64,000 nucleotides of DNA. It comes from Streptomyces roseirectus (GTDB lineage: Bacteria; Actinomycetota; Actinomycetes; Streptomycetales; Streptomycetaceae). Position numbers and translations under genes: made by a program. Position 1 is the stretch's first letter. Every line of letters begins with the position of its first letter. The notes below the pieces were generated by a model. It was not told the DNA's origin. It ran no database searches and saw nothing but the letters and a program-made list of their open reading frames with translations. This document shows positions 1 through 8,417 of this stretch, one piece after another. The stretch is taken from positions 682,001 through 746,000 of the forward strand of contig NZ_CP060828.1 of the NCBI RefSeq assembly GCF_014489635.1, read 5' to 3'.

Positions 1-895
1 CGGGGACAGCGGGCGGACATTCGCGAGCTTCGTGGAGTCCACCGGGCGGGTCGAGGCGATCTGGTTCGCGTTCACCGAGTTCCCGTGGCTCAAGACGTGG
101 AGCGTCGAGCCGGTCAGGCCACTGCTGTCGCGGCGCGTGAACTCCCCGTACAACTACCCCTTCTCCGACACCCTCCCCACCCTCGTCGCCGACCTCGCCG
201 GGCGGCTCGTCGCGGACGCGGCCTGGTACCTGGCGCCCGTGCTGGGCAACGCGCAGCTCGACGCGGCGGTGCTGGGGCTCACGGCGACGCTGTCCGCGGA
301 CCTCTGGGGGCCGTCGAAGAACACGCTGCTGTACGTCAGGCCGACGACCCTGCGCGTCCACGCGAACGGGTACGCGATCCTCACCTCACGCCCTCAGGTG
401 CAGCGCGTCGTCTCGGAGTTCGCGGCGTTCTACCGCGGGCAGCTCGACGCGTACGCCGCCCGGGGCGAGTTCCCGATCAACGGTGCCGTCGAGATCCGCG
501 TGACCGGTCTCGACGCCCCCGCCGACGCCGAACACCCCGGCGCCCGGCCGCCGTCGCTCTCCGCGCTGAGCCCGGTCCCGGACCACCCCGAGTGGGACGT
601 CGCAGTCTGGCTCGACATCCTCACCCTGCCGGGGACTCCCCACTCCGACAAGTTCTACCGGGAGTTGGAGCAGTTCCTGCTGGCGTCGTTCGACGGGACG
701 GACGCGCTCGCGCGGGTGGAGTGGTCGAAGGGGTGGGGGTACACGGACGCATCGGCATGGGCCGATCCCGAGGTGCTGGGGACGGTCGTACCCGAGTCGT
801 ACGGGGCGGCGTGGGCGGAGGCGGCGGGGGTGCTGGAGCGCCTGGATCCGCACGGGGTGTTCAGAGCGCCGCTGCACGACCGGCTGTTCGGCTAG
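1..895 (+). CDS. Cholesterol-oxidase-type FAD oxidoreductase, C-terminal part (cut by window edge)
   Basis: The reading frame is open from base 2 and ends at TAG 893-895, so only the last ~297 residues are present. The segment resembles the substrate-binding domain of class II cholesterol oxidases (the BsCO type with covalently bound FAD) rather than the FAD domain, which would lie to the left. Recognisable stretches are LWGPSKNTLLYV, the long loop around PLSALSP-like text and WSKGWGYTDASAW near the C-terminus, followed by LDPHGVFRAPLHDRLFG. In the family this enzyme oxidises the 3-beta-hydroxyl of cholesterol with O2, giving cholest-4-en-3-one and H2O2, and is usually secreted; the signal region is outside the window. 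The family assignment is from memory of the domain. The internal GTG at 32 is not needed as a start because the frame continues upstream. Confidence 0.7.
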   Translation, partial: GDSGRTFASFVESTGRVEAIWFAFTEFPWLKTWSVEPVRPLLSRRVNSPYNYPFSDTLPTLVADLAGRLVADAAWYLAPVLGNAQLDAAVLGLTATLSADLWGPSKNTLLYVRPTTLRVHANGYAILTSRPQVQRVVSEFAAFYRGQLDAYAARGEFPINGAVEIRVTGLDAPADAEHPGARPPSLSALSPVPDHPEWDVAVWLDILTLPGTPHSDKFYRELEQFLLASFDGTDALARVEWSKGWGYTDASAWADPEVLGTVVPESYGAAWAEAAGVLERLDPHGVFRAPLHDRLFG

Positions 896-932
896 GGCAC
901 GGGTGCGAGGGGAGCCGAGGGTGCGAGCGGAG

Positions 933-1493
933 CTAGGGCGTGAGAAGGGCCTGCACCATCGGCCCGTAGCGCCCGACGATCTCCTCCACCGGCGTGGCCC
1001 GCACCGCCTCGCCCCGGGCGATCCCGTTCATCACCCCGAGTCCGAGCAGCGTGGCGAGCGCGAGTTCCGCGCGCAGGGCCGCGTCCGGACCGGACAGCCG
1101 TGCGGTGAGACGGTCGACCACCTGGGCGCGGAAGTTGGCCCGCAGTTCGTCGCCGTGCTCGCCCTGGACCGGCGCGAAGACGATCCGCAGGACGGGATCG
1201 GCCCCCTCCTCGCGCTGCCCCCGCACCACCCGCCGGACCATGTGCCGCCCCAGCTCCTCCAGCGGCGCGTCCAGCAACGCCTCGGTGTCGGCCTCGAAGG
1301 ACATCACGCGGGCGAACAGCGCGTCCTTGTTGCCGAAGTACTTCAGCACCAGCGGCGCGCTGACCCCGGCCCGCTCGGCGACCGCCTTCAACGTGATGTC
1401 GGCCCGCGCCTGGCGCGCGAGCAGATGCCGGGCGGCCTTGAGGATCGCCGCCTTGGTGGTCTCGGCGTCCCGCCGTGCGAAAGCCGTGCTCAT
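933..1493 (-). CDS. TetR-family transcriptional repressor
   Basis: This 186-residue protein has a standard TetR N-terminal helix-turn-helix at about residues 15-60 (ITLKAVAERAGVSAPLVLKYFGNKDALF), followed by a ligand-binding helical domain ending in a typical regulator tail. The ATG at 1491-1493 overlaps the stop of the upstream MFS gene by four bases (ATGA), so the two are translationally coupled in one operon. The simplest reading is a local repressor of the exporter that responds to an exported compound. Two tandem palindromes in the operon promoter (3033-3071) are good candidates for its binding site. The longer open frame running through the MFS gene to 2426 is a shadow, because the real protein starts with the HTH. 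Confidence 0.92.
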   Translation of the reverse strand: MSTAFARRDAETTKAAILKAARHLLARQARADITLKAVAERAGVSAPLVLKYFGNKDALFARVMSFEADTEALLDAPLEELGRHMVRRVVRGQREEGADPVLRIVFAPVQGEHGDELRANFRAQVVDRLTARLSGPDAALRAELALATLLGLGVMNGIARGEAVRATPVEEIVGRYGPMVQALLTP

Positions 1494-2995
1494 GCGCCCT
1501 CCTTCAGCCCTTCCCGCCCGGCCCGGACCCTCCGCCCAGCCCGGCCCTCCCGCGCCGCCCGCATCCCCCGAGCCCCCTCCCCCGTCGCCCCGTCCCGGGG
1601 AATCGTCAACGCCACCGCACTCGCCGCGAGAGCCACCGCCCCCGCGACGCCGAACGCCACCAGGTACCCGTGCAGCGTGGGCACCGGCAGCCCGCCCACC
1701 GGCGTCGTGTGGCGCACCAGCACCGCCGCGACCGCCGCGCTGGACACCGCCTGCCCGATGGTCCGCATCAGCACGTTGACCCCGTTCGCGGAGGCGGTCT
1801 GCCCGGCGGGCACGGCCCCCAGGATCAGCGAGGGCAGCGCCGAGTACGCGAACGTCGTCCCCGTCGCCACCACCGCCGCCCCCACCATGATCATCACCAG
1901 CGAGTGGCTGTCGGCGATCCGGACGGCGTACCCCAGCGCGATGACCACCGCCCCCAGCGCCAGCGTGACCCGGGCCCCGCGCGCCGCCGAGATCCGGGCG
2001 GACACCGGCGAGAGCAGCAGCATGATGACGCCGCCCGGCAGCAGGCACAGCCCGGTCTCGACGAGGGACAGCCCGAGCCCGTACCCGGTCGCCTCCGGCG
2101 CCTGCACCAGCTGCGCGGTCACGAGGGAGTTGGCGTAGAACGCGAACCCGGTGAGCAGCGCGGCCACATGGGGCAGCCCGACCCGCGCGCTGGTCACCAG
2201 CCGCAGGTCCACCAGCGGCCGTTCGGTCCGCCCCTGCTGCCACCACCACAGCGCGAGCACCACCCCGGCGGCGGCGAACAGCCCCACGATCCGCCCGCTC
2301 CCCCACCCCCACTGCCCGCCCTGCGACACCGCGAGCAGCAGGCACACGAGCCCGGCGGCGAGCCCGAGCGCGCCGGTCACGTCGAACCGTCCGGGCTCGC
2401 GCAGCGACGACTCCGGCACCGCCCACCGGATCAGCCCGAGCCCGAGCGCCCCCAGTGCGCCGGTCACCCAGAACATCACGTGCCAGTTGAAGTACTGGAC
2501 GACGACGGCCGCCGCCGGCAGCCCGAGCGCGGCGCCGATCCCGACGGTGGAACTCATCAGCGCGACCGCCGATCCCCGTTTCTCCGGCGGGAGTTCGTCG
2601 CGCAGGACGCTGATGGAGAGCGGGACGACGGCGGAGGCGGCACCCTGGAGCGCGCGGGCGGCGATGAGGATGCCGATGTCGGAGGTGAGCGCGCAGATCA
2701 CCGAGCCGACGGAGAGCATCGCGAAGGACAGCAGCAGCACGCGCCGTTTGCCGTACATGTCGCCGGCGCGGCCGAGGACGGGGGTGAGGACGGCGCCGGA
2801 GAGGAGGGAGGCGGTGACCATCCAGGAGACGGCGGAGGCGGAGGAGTTCGTCAGCCGGGGCAGGTCGGGCAGGAGGGGCACGACGACCGTCTGCATGACG
2901 GCCATGAGGATGCCGCCGAAGGCGAGGGCCGGGACGGTGAGCCGGCCGCGGAGGCCGTCGGGCCTGGTGGCGGGTATCGGGACGGGCGACCCCAT
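1490..2995 (-). CDS. MFS drug:H+ antiporter (DHA2 type)
   Basis: The protein has 501 residues with about 14 predicted membrane segments, the size and topology of the DHA2 family. Motif A is visible between TM2 and TM3 (GRAGDMYGKRRVL), and the TM5 region (GIGAALGLPAAAVVVQYFNWHVMFW) matches the motif C region of exporters. It should pump an unknown, probably hydrophobic compound out of the cytoplasm using the proton gradient. I place the start at ATG 2993-2995 (MGSPVP) because a GGAG ribosome site sits just upstream; an ATG at 3067 would put the start inside the operator. The C-terminal ~40 residues are Arg/Gly/Ala-rich and cytoplasmic. The gene is first in an operon with the TetR gene. Confidence 0.9.
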   Translation of the reverse strand: MGSPVPIPATRPDGLRGRLTVPALAFGGILMAVMQTVVVPLLPDLPRLTNSSASAVSWMVTASLLSGAVLTPVLGRAGDMYGKRRVLLLSFAMLSVGSVICALTSDIGILIAARALQGAASAVVPLSISVLRDELPPEKRGSAVALMSSTVGIGAALGLPAAAVVVQYFNWHVMFWVTGALGALGLGLIRWAVPESSLREPGRFDVTGALGLAAGLVCLLLAVSQGGQWGWGSGRIVGLFAAAGVVLALWWWQQGRTERPLVDLRLVTSARVGLPHVAALLTGFAFYANSLVTAQLVQAPEATGYGLGLSLVETGLCLLPGGVIMLLLSPVSARISAARGARVTLALGAVVIALGYAVRIADSHSLVMIMVGAAVVATGTTFAYSALPSLILGAVPAGQTASANGVNVLMRTIGQAVSSAAVAAVLVRHTTPVGGLPVPTLHGYLVAFGVAGAVALAASAVALTIPRDGATGEGARGMRAAREGRAGRRVRAGREGLKEGA

Positions 2996-3032
2996 GGGCA
3001 CTCCAGCGCGGGGAGAAGCGAAAAGAAAAAAG

Positions 3033-3071
3033 GTGAATAGCGATTCACCGTAACAGTGAATCGCCATTCAC
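3033..3071. promoter_or_regulatory. Two tandem TetR-type operators before the MFS-tetR operon
   Basis: Two copies of GTGAAT-N4-ATTCAC lie at 3033-3048 (spacer AGCG) and 3056-3071 (spacer CGCC), 23 bp centre to centre. Each half-site pair is a perfect 6-bp inverted repeat. They lie between the stop of the upstream flavoprotein gene (3086) and the MFS start (2995), where the operon promoter must be. Paired sites suit cooperative binding of two TetR dimers, but binding by the adjacent regulator is inferred. Confidence 0.8.
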
Positions 3072-3085
3072 CACAGCGACCGCCC

Positions 3086-4279
3086 CTACTTCCGCGAGGT
3101 CAGCACCCGCGCGTGCACACTCCGCGCCACCCTCGGCCCCAGCCACCGCTTGAACCGCCGCAGCGCCTCCAGCGACCCGGCCGCCTGGTCGAGCCGGTAG
3201 TACAGCTGGGGCGGCACGTACGGCAGGAGCGGCGAGTGCCGCTGGCCGAGCAGCGCGAACATCTGCTCCGGCGGCAGGTCGATGTACCGCGACAGGTTCT
3301 CGTACCACTGGGCGCTGTAGCGCGCGGCGCTCTGCGTGGACAGCAGCGCCGCCTTGCGCTCGCCCTCGTACGCGGCGAGGGCGTGCGGGAGGTCGCCGGG
3401 GTGGGCGTCGAGGGCGTCGGCGAGGGCCATCGCGTCCTCCAGGGCGAGGGTGGTGCCGGCGCCGATGGAGTAGTGGGTGGTGTGGGCGGCGTCGCCGAGG
3501 AGGACGACGTTCCCGTGGTGCCAGGTGCGGTTGGTGAGGGTGCGGAAAGTGGGCCAGGGTCCGGGTTCGCGGCCGGTGAGGGGGTGGCCGTCGAGGATGT
3601 GCGCGAACAGCTTCTCCAGCGCCGGGAGGGCGTCGGGCCCGTCGAGGCCGAGGCCGGTGACGGTCTCGGGGGCGCATTCGATGACGCAGGTGCTGTGGCC
3701 GTCGTCGTAGGGGTAGCCGTAGCACCAGACCCAGCCGTGGCCGGTCTCGACGAACGCGAAGGTGAAGGTGGGGAAGACCTGGGTGGTGCCGAGCCAGACG
3801 TAGGCGTTGCGGCCGTCCTTCAGCTCGGCGCCGAACCGCTCGGCGTGCCGGGTGCGCAGGGCGCTGTGGACTCCGTCGGCGGCGACGACGAGGTCGGCCT
3901 CGGGGAGGTCGTCCGGGGTGATCGTGGACTCGAACTCCAGGTGGACGCCGAGTTCGCGGGCGCGGTCCGCGAGGATCGCCAGCATGCGGTGGCGGCCGAT
4001 GCCGTGTCCTTCGTCGCCGGGCCGGCGGGCGGCGGTGTCGCGGATGTGGGCGACGCCCTCGGTCCAGCGGACCGAGGCGGCGTCGATCGCGCGGGCGGAC
4101 TCGGGGTCGTGGTGGTGGAGCTTGTCGAGGAGTTCACGCCAGTAGGTGACTCCCCAGCCGTAGGTGGAGCCCTCCGGGTTGCGCTCGTGGACGGTGATGT
4201 CGGACGACGGGTTCCGTCGCTTGAGCAGGATCGAGAGATACAGGCCGGCGGGCCCGCCACCGACGCAGGCGACCTTCAC
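3086..4279 (-). CDS. FAD-dependent aromatic monooxygenase (salicylyl-CoA/anthraniloyl-CoA hydroxylase-like)
   Basis: This 397-residue group A flavin hydroxylase shows the dinucleotide-binding motif VACVGGGPAGLYL at the N-terminus, the central ADG motif (LVVAADGVHSALR) and the FAD-ribityl GD motif (VVLLGDAAHTTHYSIGAG). The text right after the first motif (ERNPEGSTYGWGVTYW) resembles the flavoprotein half of salicylyl-CoA 5-hydroxylase and 2-aminobenzoyl-CoA monooxygenase. The fused C-terminal Old Yellow Enzyme domain of those proteins is absent, so the substrate is uncertain. It should use NAD(P)H and O2 to hydroxylate an aromatic acid or its CoA ester in the cytosol. I prefer GTG 4279 as start because GAGG lies five bases upstream; a GTG at 4285 would overlap that site. 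Confidence 0.8.
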   Translation of the reverse strand: MKVACVGGGPAGLYLSILLKRRNPSSDITVHERNPEGSTYGWGVTYWRELLDKLHHHDPESARAIDAASVRWTEGVAHIRDTAARRPGDEGHGIGRHRMLAILADRARELGVHLEFESTITPDDLPEADLVVAADGVHSALRTRHAERFGAELKDGRNAYVWLGTTQVFPTFTFAFVETGHGWVWCYGYPYDDGHSTCVIECAPETVTGLGLDGPDALPALEKLFAHILDGHPLTGREPGPWPTFRTLTNRTWHHGNVVLLGDAAHTTHYSIGAGTTLALEDAMALADALDAHPGDLPHALAAYEGERKAALLSTQSAARYSAQWYENLSRYIDLPPEQMFALLGQRHSPLLPYVPPQLYYRLDQAAGSLEALRRFKRWLGPRVARSVHARVLTSRK

Positions 4280-4335
4280 GCACACCTCTGAAATTGACCG
4301 AACGTGGGCAAGAGACGACGCAGGGTAGCAGTCGG

Positions 4336-4348
4336 TGAGCGTCGCTCA
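4336..4348. promoter_or_regulatory. Palindrome upstream of the flavin hydroxylase
   Basis: TGAGCG-T-CGCTCA is a perfect 6+6 palindrome about 57 bp upstream of the flavoprotein start. A wider inverted repeat, CCGAACGTG (4298-4306) with CACGTTCGG (4352-4360), encloses the promoter region. Either could be an operator; the regulator is unknown. Confidence 0.4.
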
Positions 4349-4372
4349 GCGCACGTTCGGCTGGTGTCCCCG

Positions 4373-5089
4373 TCAGCCGGTAGCCTCCGCGCGGCACTCC
4401 GGGTGACCCCAGCCCTGGGCGTTCTTCGCGATGTCCTCGCCCGCCGCGTAGGAGCGCCCGCACAGGCAGCGGCCGGGGAACTTGGCCTTGATGGTGCGCG
4501 AGGAGGAACCGCCCGCCTTCCGGGCGGGCTTGCCCCCGCGCCGCGCGCCTCCGCCTCCACCTCCGGAGGAGGAGGACGGCGTCATGGACGACGGCGGCGG
4601 CTCCGGCGAGCCGAGCGCGCTGCTCGCCGGTTCCTGGACGACCGCGGCCTGGCTCGCGGCGCGGTCGGCGAAGTCGTTCAGCGGGTCGCCGTCGACCTGG
4701 TGGGCGGCGACGTAGCGGAACTCGACGGTGCGGCCGCCGAGGAGTTCGTCGATGCGGACGACGAGGTCCTGGTTGGCGACGGGCTTGCCGGAGGACGTCT
4801 TCCAGCCGTTGCGCTTCCAGCCGGGCAGCCAGGTCGTGACGGCCTTCATCGCGTACTGCGAGTCCATCCGCACCTCAAGGGGCACGGTCGGGTCGGTGGC
4901 GGCCAGCAGCCGTTCCAGCGCGGTGAGTTCGGCGACGTTGTTGGTCGCCTTCCCGAGCGGGCCGGCCTCCCAGCGGGCCGGCGTCCCGCCGTCGTCGGAG
5001 ACCACCCACGCCCACGCCGCCGGTCCGGGGTTGCCCTTGGAAGCGCCGTCGCAGGCGGCCACAACTCGTTCACGCATGGACTCGATCAT
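4373..5089 (-). CDS. Ribonuclease HI family protein with Cys-rich C-terminal tail
   Basis: The first ~140 residues are an RNase H fold with all four acidic catalytic residues in place: Asp in VAACDGASKGNPG, Glu in NVAELTALERLL, Asp in VRMDSQYAMKAV and Asp in DPLNDFADRAA. The enzyme should cut the RNA strand of RNA-DNA hybrids. A Ser/Pro/Gly-rich linker then leads to a basic C-terminal module with CLCGRSY and GWGHPEC, whose Cys/His spacing suggests a small zinc-binding domain; this tail is longer than in classical RNase HI. ATG 5087-5089 overlaps the stop of the degraded VOC gene (ATGA); an internal ATG at 5077 (MRERVV) is the alternative start and gives 234 residues instead of 238. Confidence 0.85.
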   Translation of the reverse strand: MIESMRERVVAACDGASKGNPGPAAWAWVVSDDGGTPARWEAGPLGKATNNVAELTALERLLAATDPTVPLEVRMDSQYAMKAVTTWLPGWKRNGWKTSSGKPVANQDLVVRIDELLGGRTVEFRYVAAHQVDGDPLNDFADRAASQAAVVQEPASSALGSPEPPPSSMTPSSSSGGGGGGARRGGKPARKAGGSSSRTIKAKFPGRCLCGRSYAAGEDIAKNAQGWGHPECRAEATG

Positions 5090-5560
5090 GCCACGTCGGT
5101 CAGGGCCGGCGGCTCCCCCTCCGTCGTCGTCACGTCGATCACCGAGGCCCGCTTCAGGGCGGCGTCGCAGTCGTCCACCGTGAAGGAGACGTTGACGTAC
5201 GCGGGGCCTCGGGCGGGAACTCCTCGCCCATGCGCATACGGCCCAGCAGTAGGCACCGGGCACGGCGACGGCCTCGAAGCCCTCGTGGGTGCCGGCCTGC
5301 CAGATCCCGAAGACGGCGCCACCGGGGTCGCGCGCCAGGCACATGGTGCCGAAGTCACCGACCTCCATGGGCTCCATGAGGATGTCGCCGCCGCTCGCGC
5401 GGACCTTCGCGGCGCTCGCGGCGGCGTCGTCCGAGCCGAGGTACAGGCACCACTGCGAGGCACCCTCCTGCCCCGGCATGGGCGGGACGACGGCGGCGAC
5501 CGCCTTCCCGTCGGCGTACGCCTGCGTGGAGCTGCCGAACTCCGACGACGCGCCGACGCT
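5086..5560 (-). pseudogene. Decayed VOC (glyoxalase-fold) gene with frameshifts and deletions
   Basis: Parts of a two-domain VOC protein can be read in three different frames. One frame carries the first domain (TQAYADGKAVAAVVPPMPG, then a stretch ending FGIWQAGTHEGFEAVAVPGAYCWA). A second frame gives LLLGRMRMGEEFPPEAP. A third gives AYVNVSFTVDDCDAALKRA joined directly to SVIDVTTTEGEPPALTDVA and a stop. In intact Streptomyces relatives, as I remember them, these blocks are collinear in one frame, with about 35 residues between GAYCWA and the second block and about 25 before SVIDVTTTEG. Those stretches are deleted here and the N-terminus, with its metal ligands, is also gone. The gene cannot make a functional enzyme. 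Its stop codon still overlaps the RNase HI start. Confidence 0.8.
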
Positions 5561-5932
5561 CCGCTGGGAAGGCCGTGCGCGCTGGGCAGTCGGTCACCCG
5601 CGGCACCGTCGTGGCTGGTCGCGCCCACGCGGCGGTAGCCGCATGTCACATACAGCCCCGCGCCCCTGGGGTGCGCCTCCTCGGCCGTCGGCTTTCCGCT
5701 GTCGACACGACCTCTAACACAGAAGCGGAGGTTCCACATATTCCCCTGGAGAGTGATGCGGGGGCGTCGCGGATCACGGTTCCTGCCTCAGTTGATCCGC
5801 CTGTGCGACCGGCATGCGATTCAGCCACCCCCGCACGCCGGTGCGCGTTCGTCGCATGACCGGGTTGGCTGCTCGTACGCATCCGGCCGGCGTCGGCCGG
5901 GGCCCGCTTCGTCCAGCTCGACGGGAGTGAAT
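5561..5932. other. Intergenic region before the 2-MIB operon
   Basis: This stretch has no convincing gene; open frames on both strands lack codon bias and family resemblance. On the minus strand 5600-5690 can be read as [12 protein letters not shown], which looks like the end of a GNAT acetyltransferase and may be another gene remnant (weak). The 2-MIB operon promoter should lie in the right half. Confidence 0.4.
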
Positions 5933-7336
5933 GTGTCCACACCGGACGGTGTCACCACCGCCCCGCTCACCAGTCTCGGCACCCGCGCCGCCCGGCAGCT
6001 CGCCACGACCACCAAGTCCGAGCCGCAGATGCGGGGCATCAGCTCGCGCTGGCTGATCCGCTCCCTGCCGTGGATCGATGTGCGGGGCGGCACCTACCGC
6101 GTCAACCGGCGCCTCCAGCTGTCGGTGGGCCGGGGCCGGGTGCGGTTCGAGCAGAACGGCGCGGACGACGTCCGGATCATTCCCGAGACGCTGACCGAAC
6201 TCCCGGCGCTGCGCGGCTACGCGGACACCGAGGTGCTGCGGGAGCTGGCCGGGCGGTTCCGGGTGCGTGAGGTGCGGGCCGGCGAGGTGCTGTGCGAGGC
6301 CGGGCAGCCGGTGACCGAGACGTACGTGGTGGCGCACGGCCGGCTCACGCGGTTCACGGCGGGGGCGTACGGCGAGGAGGAGGTCGTCGGCGTCGTCTCG
6401 GGCGGCGACCAGCTCGGGGACGAGGCCGTCGGGCAGCGGGATCCGCTGTGGGGGACGTCGGTACGGGCGGACACGGCGGGCGTGGTGCTGGCGCTGCCCC
6501 GGGACGCCGTCCAGGAGCTGACCGCGCGGGTGCCGTCGCTCGCGGCGCACCTGGAGGGGTACGCGGCGAGAGCGCGGCTGCCCATGAACCGCCGGGGCGA
6601 GGCCGCGGTGCCCGTACAAGCGGGCCACGTGGGCGAGCCGACGATCGACGCGGGGTTCGTCGACTACGAACTGGCACCGCGCGAGTACGAGTTGTCGCTG
6701 ACGCAGACCATCCTGAAGGTCCACACCCGGGTCGCCGACCTCTACAACGAGCCGATGGACCAGACCCACCAGCAACTGCGGCTCACCGTCGAGGAGATCC
6801 GTGAGCGCCAGGAGTGGGAGCTGGTCAACAACCGGGAGTTCGGACTCCTGCACAACACGGACTACGACCAGCGCATCCCCACGTTCACCGGCCCGCCGAC
6901 GCCGGACGACATGGACGAGCTGCTGTCGATGCGGCGCAAGACCAAGCTGTTCCTGGCGCATCCGAAGGCGATCGCGGCGTTCTTCCGGCAGTGCAACCGG
7001 CGCGGTCTGATGCCGGCGTCGGCCGAGGTGAACGGGCATCACGTGCCCGCGTGGCGGGGCGTGCCGATCTTCCCGTGCGGCAAGATCCCGGTCGGCCCCG
7101 ACCTGACGACCAGCATCATCGCGCTGCGCACCGGCGAGGAGGACCAGGGCGTCGTCGGCCTCTACCAGACGGGCATCCCCGAGGAGTACCAGCCGGGGCT
7201 GAACGTGCGGTTCATGGGGATCGACCAGAACGCGATCATCCGCTACCTCGTCACCGCGTACTACTCGATGGCCGTGCTGGTGCCGGACGCGGTGGGGATC
7301 CTGGAGAACGTACAGATCGGACGGACGCCGGAATGA
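5933..7336 (+). CDS. Family 2B encapsulin shell protein with cyclic-nucleotide-binding domain
   Basis: This 467-residue protein belongs to the EshA/Srp1-like group now recognised as family 2B encapsulins. An HK97-type capsid fold is split by an inserted CRP-like cNMP-binding domain at about residues 85-215 ([25 protein letters not shown], then the phosphate-binding region around [22 protein letters not shown]). The C-terminal capsid part starts near [31 protein letters not shown]. In the family it assembles into an icosahedral cytoplasmic shell that packages the 2-MIB synthase, and ligand binding to the exposed cNMP domain has been proposed to tune it. The start is GTG 5933 with GGGAG five bases upstream. 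Its TGA overlaps the next ATG, so shell and cargo are translationally coupled. Confidence 0.92.
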   Translation: MSTPDGVTTAPLTSLGTRAARQLATTTKSEPQMRGISSRWLIRSLPWIDVRGGTYRVNRRLQLSVGRGRVRFEQNGADDVRIIPETLTELPALRGYADTEVLRELAGRFRVREVRAGEVLCEAGQPVTETYVVAHGRLTRFTAGAYGEEEVVGVVSGGDQLGDEAVGQRDPLWGTSVRADTAGVVLALPRDAVQELTARVPSLAAHLEGYAARARLPMNRRGEAAVPVQAGHVGEPTIDAGFVDYELAPREYELSLTQTILKVHTRVADLYNEPMDQTHQQLRLTVEEIRERQEWELVNNREFGLLHNTDYDQRIPTFTGPPTPDDMDELLSMRRKTKLFLAHPKAIAAFFRQCNRRGLMPASAEVNGHHVPAWRGVPIFPCGKIPVGPDLTTSIIALRTGEEDQGVVGLYQTGIPEEYQPGLNVRFMGIDQNAIIRYLVTAYYSMAVLVPDAVGILENVQIGRTPE

Positions 7337-8370
7337 CCTCGTTCACGCTGCCCGGACCGCCCGCCCCCTTCCGGCCGCTGAACGCGCGCCGCACCGGGGC
7401 CGTACCGGGGCTGAAGTACCGCCAGGTGGAGCCCGCCGACCCGGTGAGGACAGCCGAGGTGGACCGCAGGCTGGAGGAGTGGGCGAACGAGCTGGAGCTG
7501 TTCCCGCCGGAGTGGCACGGCGACTTCGCGGGCTTCCAGTTCGGCCGGGCCGTCGTCCTCCAGCACCCGCGCGCGCTGGACGTCGAGCGGCTGGTGGCGG
7601 CCGGGAAGCTGCTGCTCGCGGAGAACATCGTCGACGACTGCTACTGCGAGGAGGCCGAGGGGCGGGGCGGCAGCGCGGCCGGGCTCGGCGGGCGGCTCGT
7701 GATCGCGCAGTCCGCGCTCGACCCGTTCCACGGCCCGGCGGACCTCACCGAGGAGTGGCATGCCGGGATGCAGGCCGACAGTCCGCTGCGCTCGTACTTC
7801 TGGGCCATGAAGGACTACGCGGCGCTCGCGACGCCGAGCCAGGCGGACCGGTTCGTGCACGACATGGCGCGGCTGCACCTCGGCTACCTCGGCGAGGCGG
7901 CGTGGGCGCAGACCGGGTACGTGCCGAAGGTCTGGGAGTACCTGGTGATGCGGCAGTTCAACAACTTCCGGCCCTGTCTGTCGATCGTCGACGCGGTGGA
8001 CGGCTACGAGCTGCCCGAGCAGATCTACGCCCGCCCCGAGATCCAGCGGATCACCGCGCTCGCCTCCAACGCGACGACCCTCGTCAACGACCTGTACTCC
8101 TTCACCAAGGAGCTGGCCACCGATCCGGACCACCTGAACCTCCCGCAGGTCATCGCGAAGAACGACAAGCGCGGGCTGAAGGCCGCCTATCTGAAGGCGG
8201 TCGGGATCCACAACCAGATCATGGACGCCTTCGAGGAGGAGTCCGCCCGCCTCGCCGCCCTCTCCCCGCTCGCGGAGCGCTACGCGCGGAGCCTGGACGA
8301 CTGGGTGGCGGGCAACCACGAGTGGCACGCCACCAACACCCACCGATACCACCTGCCCGACTACTGGTGA
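7333..8370 (+). CDS. tpc: 2-methylisoborneol synthase (class I terpene cyclase)
   Basis: This 345-residue cyclase converts 2-methyl-GPP to 2-methylisoborneol. The metal-binding motifs are intact: the acidic motif D101-D-C-Y-C-E106-E and the NSE motif N252-DLYSFTK-E260. The C-terminus HRYHLPDYW is also typical. The start overlaps the shell gene stop (ATGA). The unusual feature is length. The well-known S. coelicolor enzyme has about 440 residues because of a long, disordered, Pro-rich N-terminal region that acts as the encapsulin cargo-loading segment. Here only about 35 residues, with one Pro-rich patch ([17 protein letters not shown]), precede the conserved domain. No alternative upstream start is available without going deep into the shell gene, so the short N-terminus seems real. 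Confidence 0.93.
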   Translation: MTSFTLPGPPAPFRPLNARRTGAVPGLKYRQVEPADPVRTAEVDRRLEEWANELELFPPEWHGDFAGFQFGRAVVLQHPRALDVERLVAAGKLLLAENIVDDCYCEEAEGRGGSAAGLGGRLVIAQSALDPFHGPADLTEEWHAGMQADSPLRSYFWAMKDYAALATPSQADRFVHDMARLHLGYLGEAAWAQTGYVPKVWEYLVMRQFNNFRPCLSIVDAVDGYELPEQIYARPEIQRITALASNATTLVNDLYSFTKELATDPDHLNLPQVIAKNDKRGLKAAYLKAVGIHNQIMDAFEEESARLAALSPLAERYARSLDDWVAGNHEWHATNTHRYHLPDYW

Positions 8371-8417
8371 GACCCCCGGTCCACCACGCACCGACCCGTA
8401 CGACAGAGGAGCAAGCG

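Noticed and set aside
903..2138. 411-codon plus-strand open frame
   Set aside because: It lies antisense to the TetR and MFS genes, shows shadow composition (Arg/Pro/His-rich) and no family resemblance.
1475..3040. 521-codon plus-strand open frame
   Set aside because: Complementary to the MFS gene; composition is typical of an antisense frame in high-GC DNA.
5575..5942. Overlapping small frames on both strands before the 2-MIB operon
   Set aside because: Poor codon bias, no ribosome sites and no recognisable domains; best seen as intergenic DNA and gene remnants.
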